7,682 nt of DNA from an uncultured Altererythrobacter sp. (GCA_946885545.1 CAMPGP010000096.1:1-7682); one strand, 5' to 3'. Numbered from the stretch's first letter, positions 1 through 5,503 are shown. The notes: generated from the sequence alone by a model not told the origin. Numbers and translations are program-made.

Positions 1-80
1 TCATCATCAGCATGAACCAGCAGGCCGAGATCGAGAACTACGGCCAGCTGGTCGACGCCGTCAGCGAGTCTGCCGGCTGA
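1..80 (+). CDS. Acyl carrier protein, C-terminal end only (partial)
   Basis: Only the last 25 codons are in the window, read from base 3 to a TGA at 78-80. The tail contains NYGQLVDAV, which resembles the final helix of acyl carrier proteins (usually I.T.GDLV..V). The serine that would carry phosphopantetheine lies outside the window, so the call rests on this tail and on position. In sphingomonads a dedicated acyl carrier protein gene is known to sit directly upstream of serine palmitoyltransferase and is thought to deliver the acyl chain as an ACP thioester. The stop codon shares its last base with the ATG of the next gene (TGATG), which suggests coupled translation. It could be another small protein with a similar ending. 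Confidence 0.55.
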   Translation, partial: IISMNQQAEIENYGQLVDAVSESAG

Positions 81-1330
81 TGAGCGAAGGCATCAGTCAG
101 CCGGACCAGCCGGTGGCCCTCGAAGGCGACCGGCCCGATCTGTTCAGCAAGTTCGACGACGTCATCGCGCTGCGCGAAGGGCTGCTGGCGAGCGGGCAGG
201 AAGACCCGTTCAGTCTGGTGATGGAGCGCGTGCTCAGCCCCACCCGCGCGATCTGCAACGGGCGCGACACGATCCTGCTCGGCACCTACAATTACATGGG
301 CATGACCTTCGACCCCGACGTGGTCGAGGCGGGCAAGCGGGCGCTCGACGACTTCGGCAGCGGCACGACCGGCAGCCGCGTGCTCAACGGCACCTATCAG
401 GGCCACAAGGAGTGCGAGGACGCGCTGAAAGAGTTCTACGCCATGGACCACGCCATGGTGTTCTCGACGGGATACCAGGCGAACCTCGGCATCATCAGCA
501 CGATTGCGGGCAAGGGCGACTACATCGTGCTCGACATCGACAGCCACGCCAGCATCTGGGACGGCTGCGCGATGGGCAAGGCCGAGGTGGTGCCCTTCAA
601 GCACAACGACATCGAGGCGATGGACAAGCGCCTCGGCCGCATTCCCGAAGGCGCGGGCAAGCTGGTGGTGCTCGAAGGCGTCTATTCGATGCTTGGCGAC
701 ATCGCGCCGCTCAAGGAAATGGTCGCGGTCGCCAAGAAGCACGGCGCGATGGTGCTGGTCGACGAGGCGCATTCGATGGGCTTCATCGGCGAGCACGGGC
801 GCGGCGTGGTGGAAGCGGCTGGGGTGATCGACGACGTCGATTTCATCATCGGCACCTTCTCCAAGAGCGTGGGCACGGTGGGCGGCTTCTGCGTTTCCAA
901 CCACCCCAAGTTCGAGATCATGCGGCTGGTCTGCCGCCCCTACGTCTTCACCGCGAGCCTGCCGCCGAGCGTGGTCGCGACCGCCGCCACCAGCATCCGC
1001 AAGCTGATGCACGGCAGCAACAAGCGCGCGCACCTGTGGGAGAATTCGAAGCGCCTACACGACGGCCTCAAGGATTTGGGCTTCCAGCTCGGCACCGAGG
1101 AACCGCAGAGCGCGATCGTCGCGGTGATCATGCCCGACCTCGAAAAGGGCGCGGCGATGTGGGAGGCGCTGCTCAAGGAAGGCCTCTACGTCAACCTCGC
1201 ACGTCCCCCCGCGACCCCCGCGAACATGACCCTGCTCCGCTGCTCGCTCTGCGCCGAGCACTCGGAGGAAGAGGTAGAGACGATCCTCGGCATGTTCGAA
1301 CGCGCGGGGAAGACCGTGGGGATTATCTAA
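80..1330 (+). CDS. spt: Serine palmitoyltransferase (PLP-dependent, alpha-oxoamine synthase family)
   Basis: This 416-residue cytosolic PLP enzyme condenses L-serine with a palmitoyl thioester to give 3-ketodihydrosphingosine, the first committed step of sphingolipid synthesis. Fold type I aminotransferase features are all present. DSHAS (152-158) has His156, which stacks on PLP. VDEAHS (227-232) has Asp228 and His231. GTFSKSVGTVGGF (258-270) has the Schiff-base Lys262. Near the C-terminus are Arg375 in NLARPPATP and Arg387 in LLRCS. These correspond at a constant three-residue offset to His159, Asp231, His234, Lys265, Arg378 and Arg390 of the characterised Sphingomonas paucimobilis enzyme (420 residues, soluble homodimer). 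That agreement separates it from the related KBL and BioF enzymes. No strong Shine-Dalgarno is seen before ATG 80, and the start overlaps the upstream stop, so translation is probably coupled to the ACP gene. No canonical terminator follows. Confidence 0.93.
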   Translation: MSEGISQPDQPVALEGDRPDLFSKFDDVIALREGLLASGQEDPFSLVMERVLSPTRAICNGRDTILLGTYNYMGMTFDPDVVEAGKRALDDFGSGTTGSRVLNGTYQGHKECEDALKEFYAMDHAMVFSTGYQANLGIISTIAGKGDYIVLDIDSHASIWDGCAMGKAEVVPFKHNDIEAMDKRLGRIPEGAGKLVVLEGVYSMLGDIAPLKEMVAVAKKHGAMVLVDEAHSMGFIGEHGRGVVEAAGVIDDVDFIIGTFSKSVGTVGGFCVSNHPKFEIMRLVCRPYVFTASLPPSVVATAATSIRKLMHGSNKRAHLWENSKRLHDGLKDLGFQLGTEEPQSAIVAVIMPDLEKGAAMWEALLKEGLYVNLARPPATPANMTLLRCSLCAEHSEEEVETILGMFERAGKTVGII

Positions 1331-1346
1331 ATCTTTGTCGTATATA

Positions 1347-1392
1347 GATTTATCCCACATTTTTTGACTTTTACGAAAATGTGGGATAAATC
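1347..1392. repeat. Perfect 17-bp inverted repeat, candidate operator
   Basis: GATTTATCCCACATTTT (1347-1363) is repeated exactly as its reverse complement at 1376-1392, separated by 12 bases. It fills the AT-rich gap between spt and the nucleotidyltransferase gene and ends 6 bases before that gene's GTG. No T-run follows the right arm, so it is a poor intrinsic terminator. The arms overlap a possible -35 and -10, which suits a regulator binding site or an mRNA hairpin. Confidence 0.75.
1364..1391 (+). promoter_or_regulatory. Possible promoter inside the palindrome
   Basis: TTGACT (1364-1369) lies in the loop of the inverted repeat and matches five of six bases of a sigma-70 -35 box. An AT-rich GATAAAT (1385-1391) in the right arm could be the -10, at a spacing of 15 to 16 bases. 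Transcription would then begin at about 1397-1399, on or next to the GTG start. The -10 match is modest, so this is a proposal rather than a clear promoter. Confidence 0.4.
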
Positions 1393-1398
1393 GCTCTT

Positions 1399-2385
1399 GT
1401 GACACTGGCCGATTACACCGACGAGCAGGCCCGGGCGCTGATCAACCTGCGGCAGCGCTACGAGGTCTGGCGCGATGCCGAGCGGGTGCAGCGCGCGCTG
1501 CCCTACGACCTCCGGCGCAAGACGGTCGGCGCCTACGAATACCTCTACGAGATCCGCGACCGCTCGGGCAACGGCACCAGCCTTGGCCGCTGGAACGACG
1601 AAGCCGAAGCCAGGCTCAGGACCTATAAGGCGGCGAAGGCCGAAGCGAAGGAGCGCCTTGTGCTGTCGCGCCAGCGGCTCGACGAAGGAGCGCGACTGGT
1701 GCGCGCGCTGCGCGTGCCGATGCTCGCGGCGGCGGCGGGACCGATCCTGCGCGAGGCGGATTGCCGCAGACTGCTCGATGGCGACTTGCTGGTGGTGGGG
1801 ACGAATTGCCTCGTCGCCTATCAGCAGGAAGCGGTGGCCCGGTTCGAGATCGAGGACGAGACCGAGGATTTCGACATCGCCTGGGCGGGGGAGGAGCGGC
1901 CCGAGGGTGCTCCGGTGTGGGAGATGCTCAAGGCAGTCGACCCCACGTTCACCGTCAACACCGAGCGCGAGTTCCAGGCGCGAAACGCCGCTTCGTACGA
2001 AGTCGAGCTGCTCGTGTCTCCATCGCGCGCGAAAACGCTGGGTCGACGCGAACGTCCGCGCCCGATCCCGCTGCCCGAGCAGGAATGGCTGCTGCTCGGA
2101 AAGCCGATCGACCAGGTCGTGCCGTGCCGCGACGGGAGCGCGGCGCGACTGGTGGTCCCCGACCCGCGGTGGTTTGCGCTGCACAAGCTGTGGCTCGGCG
2201 ATCAGGCGAAGCGCGATCCGCTCAAGCGCCGCAAGGACATCGCACAAGGCAACGCGCTGCTCGATGCGGTGGCGAAGGCAATGCCCCACTATCCGCTCGA
2301 CGCCGCATTCGCGGACTCGATTCCGGACGAACTGCTGCCCTATTGGCGCGAATGGCGCGGCACGCGACCAGACACGAAAGGATGA
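1399..2385 (+). CDS. GSU2403-type nucleotidyltransferase-fold protein
   Basis: This 328-residue protein resembles the poorly characterised GSU2403 / NTP_transf_8 family of nucleotidyltransferase-fold proteins. The N-terminal third is helical and charged (about 1-105). The fold core follows: LLVVGTNCLVAY (130-141) stands where the G-[GS] loop is expected, EDFDIAW (156-162) supplies the Asp157-x-Asp159 pair, and YEVELLVSP (200-208) offers Glu203 as a possible third carboxylate. DPRWFALHKLWL (255-266) resembles the conserved P..[FY]a.HKL segment of the family. The loop has Gly-Thr instead of Gly-Ser or Gly-Gly, and the acidic spacing is long, so activity is uncertain. The GTG start is the only one available: an in-frame stop lies at 1387-1389, and no Shine-Dalgarno precedes it, which points to leaderless translation. 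It runs into the SDR gene 5 bases later. Substrate and role are unknown. Confidence 0.7.
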   Translation: MTLADYTDEQARALINLRQRYEVWRDAERVQRALPYDLRRKTVGAYEYLYEIRDRSGNGTSLGRWNDEAEARLRTYKAAKAEAKERLVLSRQRLDEGARLVRALRVPMLAAAAGPILREADCRRLLDGDLLVVGTNCLVAYQQEAVARFEIEDETEDFDIAWAGEERPEGAPVWEMLKAVDPTFTVNTEREFQARNAASYEVELLVSPSRAKTLGRRERPRPIPLPEQEWLLLGKPIDQVVPCRDGSAARLVVPDPRWFALHKLWLGDQAKRDPLKRRKDIAQGNALLDAVAKAMPHYPLDAAFADSIPDELLPYWREWRGTRPDTKG

Positions 2386-2390
2386 CCCGC

Positions 2391-3149
2391 ATGGCGAGGC
2401 TCGAAGGCAGGCGCGCGATCGTGACGGGGGCGGCGAAGGGGATCGGCAGGGCAATCGCCGAGCGGTTCGCGGCGGAAGGCGCAGTGCTGTTGCTGGCCGA
2501 CATCGACCCGGCCGTCGAGGCGCTGGCGCGCGATCTCGGGCACGAGGCGATCGTCGCCGACGTCTCGCGCAAGGCAGAGGTCGAGGGCATCGTGGCGCGC
2601 GCCGGGACACTGTGGGGCGGGCTCGACATCCTGGTCAACAACGCCGGGGTGACCCACGCCGCGACGCTCGACGATCTGACCGAAGACGATTTCGACCGCG
2701 TGTTCGCGACCAACCTCAAGTCGGCGCTGTGGGGCACGCAGGCCGCCGCGCGGCTGATGGGAGAAGGCGGCGCGGTGGTGAACATGAGCTCGGTCAATGC
2801 CGTGCTCGCGATCCCCAACCAGATTCCCTACGTCGTCTCGAAGGGCGCGATGAACCAGCTGACCAACGTCACCGCGCTGGCGCTCGCCCCCCGCGGCATC
2901 CGGGTCAACGCGATCGGCCCGGGCTCGATCGCGACCGAGATGCTCGCCGGGATCATGGCCGAGGACCCGGCAGCGCGCGACCGGATCCTCTCGCGCACTC
3001 CGCTCGGCCGCGCAGGAGAGCCAGAGGAAGTGGCCGCGGTCGCAGTCTTCCTCGCCAGCGACGAGGCGAGCTACCTCACCGGACAGACGATCTACCCCGA
3101 CGGCGGGCGGCTGGGCCTGAATTACACGGTGCCGGTGGATCGCGACTGA
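2391..3149 (+). CDS. Short-chain dehydrogenase/reductase (classical SDR, NAD(P)-dependent)
   Basis: This 252-residue cytosolic oxidoreductase has the full classical SDR pattern. TGAAKGIG (12-19) is the cofactor-binding loop. Asp37 at the end of the second strand usually favours NAD over NADP. NNAG is at 83-86. The catalytic set is Asn108, Ser134, Tyr147 and Lys151 (YVVSK). GPGSIATEM (176-184) covers the substrate loop, and DGG near the C-terminus is typical. The substrate cannot be read from sequence; FabG-like, sugar or alcohol dehydrogenases share this pattern. I chose ATG 2391 because AAGGA (2378-2382) lies 8 bases upstream. An in-frame ATG at 2382, overlapping the previous stop, would add three residues but lacks a good Shine-Dalgarno. 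The gene is probably co-transcribed with the nucleotidyltransferase-fold gene. It is not an obvious ceramide-pathway reductase despite its nearness to spt. Confidence 0.88.
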   Translation: MARLEGRRAIVTGAAKGIGRAIAERFAAEGAVLLLADIDPAVEALARDLGHEAIVADVSRKAEVEGIVARAGTLWGGLDILVNNAGVTHAATLDDLTEDDFDRVFATNLKSALWGTQAAARLMGEGGAVVNMSSVNAVLAIPNQIPYVVSKGAMNQLTNVTALALAPRGIRVNAIGPGSIATEMLAGIMAEDPAARDRILSRTPLGRAGEPEEVAAVAVFLASDEASYLTGQTIYPDGGRLGLNYTVPVDRD

Positions 3150-3199
3150 CCGGAACCGCCGACCGCCCCGCCCGTCTCATCGGTGAAGGAGACGACACG

Positions 3200-3631
3200 A
3201 TGGCAATCACCAAGACCGGCAGCGCGCGTTACGAAGGACTGGGCAAGGACGGCAAGGGACATGTCTCGACCGGTTCGGGCGCGCTCTCCGACCAGCCCTA
3301 CGGGTTCAACACACGGTTCGAAGATGGAAAGGGCACCAATCCCGAGGAGCTCATCGCGGCGGCGCATGCGAGCTGCTTCACCATGGCGCTGAGCTTCGCG
3401 CTGGCGAAGGCGGGGCATGAGGACGGGACGTTGGAAACCCAAGCCAAAGTCAGCCTCGAGAAGGACGGGGATGGGTTTACCGTCACCCGGTCGGACCTGA
3501 CGCTGACGGGCAAGGTCGCCGGGATCGAACGCGCGGAATTCGAGAAGCTGGCGGGCGAGGCCAAGGCCAACTGCCCGATCTCGAAATTGCTCAAGGCCGA
3601 GATCAGCCTGGAGACGAATTTCGAGGGTTAG
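3200..3631 (+). CDS. osmC: OsmC-type thiol peroxidase (organic hydroperoxide resistance)
   Basis: This 143-residue protein matches E. coli OsmC in length and in the positions of its two redox cysteines. Cys59 lies in HAAHASCFTMAL-like context (AAAHASCFTMALS) and is the peroxidatic residue. Cys125 in KANCPISK is the resolving residue. Arg39 and Glu50 (NPEELI) are candidates for the usual active-site partners. OsmC and Ohr enzymes reduce organic hydroperoxides to alcohols in the cytoplasm, as dimers with thiol or lipoyl reductants. The length and cysteine positions favour the OsmC subgroup over Ohr. AAGGAG (3186-3191) lies 8 bases before ATG 3200, supporting this start. It follows the SDR gene after 50 bases in the same direction. 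Its stop overlaps the stop of the converging membrane-protein gene, and there is no terminator hairpin between them. Confidence 0.9.
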   Translation: MAITKTGSARYEGLGKDGKGHVSTGSGALSDQPYGFNTRFEDGKGTNPEELIAAAHASCFTMALSFALAKAGHEDGTLETQAKVSLEKDGDGFTVTRSDLTLTGKVAGIERAEFEKLAGEAKANCPISKLLKAEISLETNFEG

Positions 3632-4272
3632 GCTTCGGCCTGGGCGGCGATGGCGGCGGCCTGGCACTTGTCCTGCGCCTCGCCGTCGCCGTTCGAGAGC
3701 AGCGAGAGGGCGAGGAAGCCGCCGACCACGAGCACCGCGAACACTGTGGTGACGGTGATCAGGTATTCGTCGATCACGCGCTTGATCGGCGCGCCGAACA
3801 TGCGGAACAGTATCCCGACGGTCATGAAGATCAGCGCGCGTCCGGCAATGCTGGCGAGGATGAAGGGCACCAGCGCCATTTCGATGAAGCCGGCGGTGAT
3901 CGTCAGCAGCTTGAACGGCACCGGGGTGCTGCCGGCGAGGAAGATCACTTCCCAGTCGCGCTCGCGCAAGTGGCAGGCGGCGACGGGGAATTCTTCCGCC
4001 AGCCCGATCGCCGAAAGCAGCGCGACCCCGACCGTGTCGTAGAGGAAATAGCCGATCGCGTAGCCGAACAGCCCGCCGAGGACCGACGCCAGCGTGCAGA
4101 TCAGCGCGAAGCGGAGCGCCTTCTTCGGCTCGGCGAGGCACATGAGCCCGAGCAGCGGGTGCGGCGGGATCGGAAAGAAGCTCGCCTCGACGAAGGAGAT
4201 CAGCGCCAGCCATCGCTCGGCGTGGCGGTGGCCCGCCTTTTCCATCGTCCAGTCGTAGAGTTTGCGCAGCAT
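3628..4272 (-). CDS. YqaA/DedA-like inner-membrane protein (VTT/SNARE-associated domain)
   Basis: This 214-residue multi-pass membrane protein begins MLRKLYDWTM, and I recall similar openings in alphaproteobacterial YqaA-family proteins. EASFFPIPPHPLL (29-41) is the re-entrant motif region. GGLFGYAIGYFL (66-77) and FLAGSTPVPFKLLTITAGF (111-129) carry the G..x.[TR]P.P pattern of the VTT domain. Arg145 follows in a helix. A further hydrophobic helix spans about 172-193 and ends in a short polar tail rich in Ala and Gln. DedA-superfamily proteins have been linked to lipid scrambling or flippase functions and to membrane homeostasis; the exact role of this branch is not established. No clear Shine-Dalgarno precedes the ATG, so the start is taken from the family-like N-terminus. 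It converges with osmC, sharing 4 bases, and diverges from the terminase genes. Confidence 0.82.
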   Translation of the reverse strand: MLRKLYDWTMEKAGHRHAERWLALISFVEASFFPIPPHPLLGLMCLAEPKKALRFALICTLASVLGGLFGYAIGYFLYDTVGVALLSAIGLAEEFPVAACHLRERDWEVIFLAGSTPVPFKLLTITAGFIEMALVPFILASIAGRALIFMTVGILFRMFGAPIKRVIDEYLITVTTVFAVLVVGGFLALSLLSNGDGEAQDKCQAAAIAAQAEA

Positions 4273-4346
4273 CGGCGGGGGTTAGGCGTGAGGGAGAGAT
4301 TCTGTCCAGCCTGGAGCGTCGGGGAGTGTTCGGGTTTTTTGTTTTT

Positions 4347-4368
4347 CGCAGGCGCATCCGCGCCTGCG
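4347..4368. repeat. Perfect 9-bp hairpin with 4-base loop
   Basis: CGCAGGCGC (4347-4355) and GCGCCTGCG (4360-4368) pair perfectly around ATCC. It is the outermost hairpin on the left side of the structured element and follows its T-tract. On the minus strand the hairpin is followed by GCG and then an A-tract, so it is not a terminator in that direction either. Confidence 0.75.
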
Positions 4369-4425
4369 TCCTCGGCGCGGCTCCCTCCGCTACGCTACGG
4401 GGCGCCTGCGGGGCGGCCGCGTGGC

Positions 4426-4509
4426 CTTGCGGTCGGCTGGTCGCCGACCGGGACTTTCCAAGCCATATCCGTCTGGCGAAAGTCCGGTTCGCGACCAGCG
4501 AACCGCAAG
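4426..4509. repeat. Cloverleaf core: three perfect hairpins closed by CTTGC/GCAAG
   Basis: Hairpin one is GGTCGGC (4431-4437), loop TGGTC, GCCGACC (4443-4449). Hairpin two is GGACTTTC (4451-4458) with GAAAGTCC (4478-4485), with an inner GCCA/TGGC stem (4462-4465 / 4474-4477). Hairpin three is GGTTCGC (4486-4492), loop GACCA, GCGAACC (4498-4504). Stem one and stem three differ in sequence at several positions, yet each is internally perfect, and their loops are reverse complements (TGGTC and GACCA). This four-way junction is the part of the element most likely to be under structural selection. Confidence 0.75.
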
Positions 4510-4585
4510 CGCGACTGCGCGCCGGCCGGTTAGGCCGGAAGCCAAGGCCGGGGATGCGGCCGCCGGCGCTTGAGGCGAAAACAAA

Positions 4586-4620
4586 CAAGCACAAATAACC
4601 GGATCGGTTATTTGTGCTTG
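4586..4620. repeat. Perfect 16-bp palindrome, candidate operator of the terminase promoter
   Basis: CAAGCACAAATAACCG (4586-4601) is mirrored exactly as its reverse complement at 4605-4620 around a GAT loop. The last TTG of the right arm forms the start of the TTGACA box at 4618, so the palindrome physically overlaps the promoter. Its base composition (AT-rich outer arms) differs from the GC-rich element to its left. No T-run follows, which argues against a terminator. Confidence 0.78.
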
Positions 4621-4646
4621 ACATCGTGACGCTCTTTGGTTAGAGA
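4618..4646 (+). promoter_or_regulatory. Probable sigma-70 promoter for the terminase genes
   Basis: TTGACA (4618-4623) is a full-consensus -35 box. After a 17-base spacer, TAGAGA (4641-4646) is a weak -10, matching three of six positions. Transcription would begin near 4653 and give a leader of about 90 bases before the small-terminase ATG. The perfect -35 and ideal spacing support the call; the -10 is the weak point, which could mean an activator is needed. Confidence 0.5.
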
Positions 4647-4673
4647 AGCGGAACATCGCGATGGTGTGATTCG

Positions 4674-4707
4674 AAGCGGGCGGGGCCAGGCAGGCCGCCG
4701 CCCGCTT
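4674..4707 (+). other. GC-rich leader hairpin upstream of the small terminase gene
   Basis: AAGCGGGCGG (4674-4683) pairs perfectly with CCGCCCGCTT (4698-4707), and GGCC (4684-4687 / 4693-4696) can extend the stem. Only TTT (4706-4708) follows before GCG, so as an intrinsic terminator it is weak. It could be an attenuator, a transcript-stabilising leader, or the end of a short RNA started at about 4653. A small perfect palindrome CATCGCGATG (4654-4663) lies just before it. Confidence 0.5.
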
Positions 4708-4741
4708 TGCGTTGGGCCATCGCCAGCGAAGGGACGGGATC

Positions 4742-5416
4742 ATGGAACACGAGAACGGCGAGGCCGCGCCCGCGTGGGTGGCGCGGTTCCTCGAAACCTT
4801 GGGTCGCGGCGAAGCAGTGCGCGCGGCGGCACGCGCCGCCGGAGTGGCTCCGCCCACCGCCTATTACCGGCGCCGGACCGACGACACCTTCCGCGCGCAG
4901 TGGGACGCGATCCGCCCGGTCGACGGCAGCAAGGCCCGCCGCGGCGCCCCCGCCCGCCCGCGCGGCGCGGCCAAGCTCGACCGCTTCCTCGAGGAGCTGG
5001 CGCAAAGCTCGAACGTCGCCGCCGCCGCCGCGGTGGCCGATGTGCCGACGGGCAAGGTCTATGCCCTGCGGCGTAGCGATCCGGACTTCGCGCGCCGCTG
5101 GTACGCCGCGCTCGCCGAAGGGTACGACAACTTGGAGATGGAGCTGCTGCAGCGCTTGCGGGGCGGCGACGGTGGAGAGGCTGCGGACGAACCGAAACGC
5201 AAGTTCGACACCGCCACCGCACTGCGCTGCCTCACCGCGCATCGCGAGAGCGTGGCGCGCGAAAAGGGCCGCCGCACATTGGCCGACGAGGCCGCGACGA
5301 TCGCGAGCATCAACGCCAAGATCGACCTGCTGCGCGCGCGCCAGAAGGAAAGCGACCGTGCCATCCGTGCCGCGCGCAAGGTCGCGGCCAACCGCAAGTC
5401 GGGGAGCGAAGGATGA
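4742..5416 (+). CDS. Probable small terminase / DNA-packaging protein with two tandem HTH units
   Basis: The 224-residue protein lies directly before the large terminase gene, the usual place for a DNA-recognising small terminase. Residues 15-56 and 81-122 are two copies of one helix-turn-helix unit: RFLETL..G.AVRAAARAAGV...TAYYRRRTDDTFRAQWDA aligns with RFLEEL..S.NVAAAAAVADV...KVYALRRSDPDFARRWYA. A basic Ala/Pro-rich linker (62-77) joins them. The C-terminal part (about 165-215) is charged and helical, possibly a coiled coil for oligomerisation. I chose ATG 4742 because AAGGGA (4729-4734) lies 7 bases upstream; an in-frame TTG at 4712 is the other option. The second HTH ends in an EGYDNLEMELLQRLR helix. 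The protein could be a transcription factor instead, but its position and the DP.FA..W pattern favour packaging. It does not obviously match the Rhodobacter GTA g1 protein. Confidence 0.6.
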   Translation: MEHENGEAAPAWVARFLETLGRGEAVRAAARAAGVAPPTAYYRRRTDDTFRAQWDAIRPVDGSKARRGAPARPRGAAKLDRFLEELAQSSNVAAAAAVADVPTGKVYALRRSDPDFARRWYAALAEGYDNLEMELLQRLRGGDGGEAADEPKRKFDTATALRCLTAHRESVAREKGRRTLADEAATIASINAKIDLLRARQKESDRAIRAARKVAANRKSGSEG

Positions 5417-5448
5417 GGATGCTCGGGTCCACCCCTCCCCCATTCGGT

Positions 5449-5503
5449 TCGAGCGCAGTCGAGAACCGCGCGCGTTGCGCCCCCGTGTCTCGACTGCGCT
5501 CGA
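5449..5503. repeat. REP-like palindrome between small and large terminase genes
   Basis: TCGAGCGCAGTCGAGA (5449-5464) and its exact reverse complement (5488-5503) are separated by 23 bases rich in CGCG and C-runs. The TCTCGACTGCGCTCGA core is, from memory, a common interspersed intergenic palindrome in sphingomonad genomes. It takes up most of the 117-base spacer between the two terminase genes. As RNA it would form a strong stem and could reduce or uncouple expression of the downstream gene. Confidence 0.75.

Larger units (their letters stand above)
4334..4586. repeat. Long structured inverted-repeat element with cloverleaf core
   Basis: About 250 bases are bounded by a T-tract ending GTTTTTCGC (4341-4349) and an A-tract starting GCGAAAAC (4575-4582); these pair with one bulge. 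Inside, GCGGCCGC (4413-4420) and GGCCTTG (4423-4429) face CAAGGCC (4543-4549) and GCGGCCGC (4556-4563). The core CTTGC (4426-4430) / GCAAG (4505-4509) encloses three perfect hairpins described separately. Further hairpins are at 4347-4368 (9-bp stem, ATCC loop) and 4522-4538 (6-bp stem). Open frames through it (for example 4326-4598) have Arg/Ala/Pro-rich low-complexity translations and no ribosome binding site, so I read no gene here. It is probably a dispersed sphingomonad repeat, a non-autonomous mobile element, or a structured RNA. Confidence 0.75.

Noticed and set aside
1350..1390. Possible DnaA boxes in the palindrome (TTATCCCACA resembles TTATCCACA)
   Set aside because: An extra C breaks the 9-mer in both arms, and there is no cluster of boxes or AT-rich unwinding region typical of an origin.
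1347..1392. Intrinsic terminator for spt
   Set aside because: The T-run lies in the left arm and loop, not after the right arm, so the hairpin is not followed by a U-tract on the + strand.
1327..2610. Minus-strand frame of about 427 codons over the nucleotidyltransferase and SDR genes
   Set aside because: Shadow of the + strand genes; it crosses the gene boundary and the palindrome and encodes Arg/Pro-rich sequence without motifs.
4326..4598. Short + strand frame(s) through the structured element that could be called hypothetical proteins
   Set aside because: No ribosome binding site, Arg/Ala/Pro-rich translation, and the sequence is explained by nested inverted repeats.
4586..4620. att site or inverted end of an insertion sequence
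   Set aside because: No integrase or transposase and no second copy are seen in the window; overlap with TTGACA fits an operator better.
4641..4680. tRNA-like piece (TGTGATTCGAAGC resembles a T-arm)
   Set aside because: The bases flanking TTCGAA do not form a 5-bp stem and no acceptor stem or anticodon arm can be drawn.
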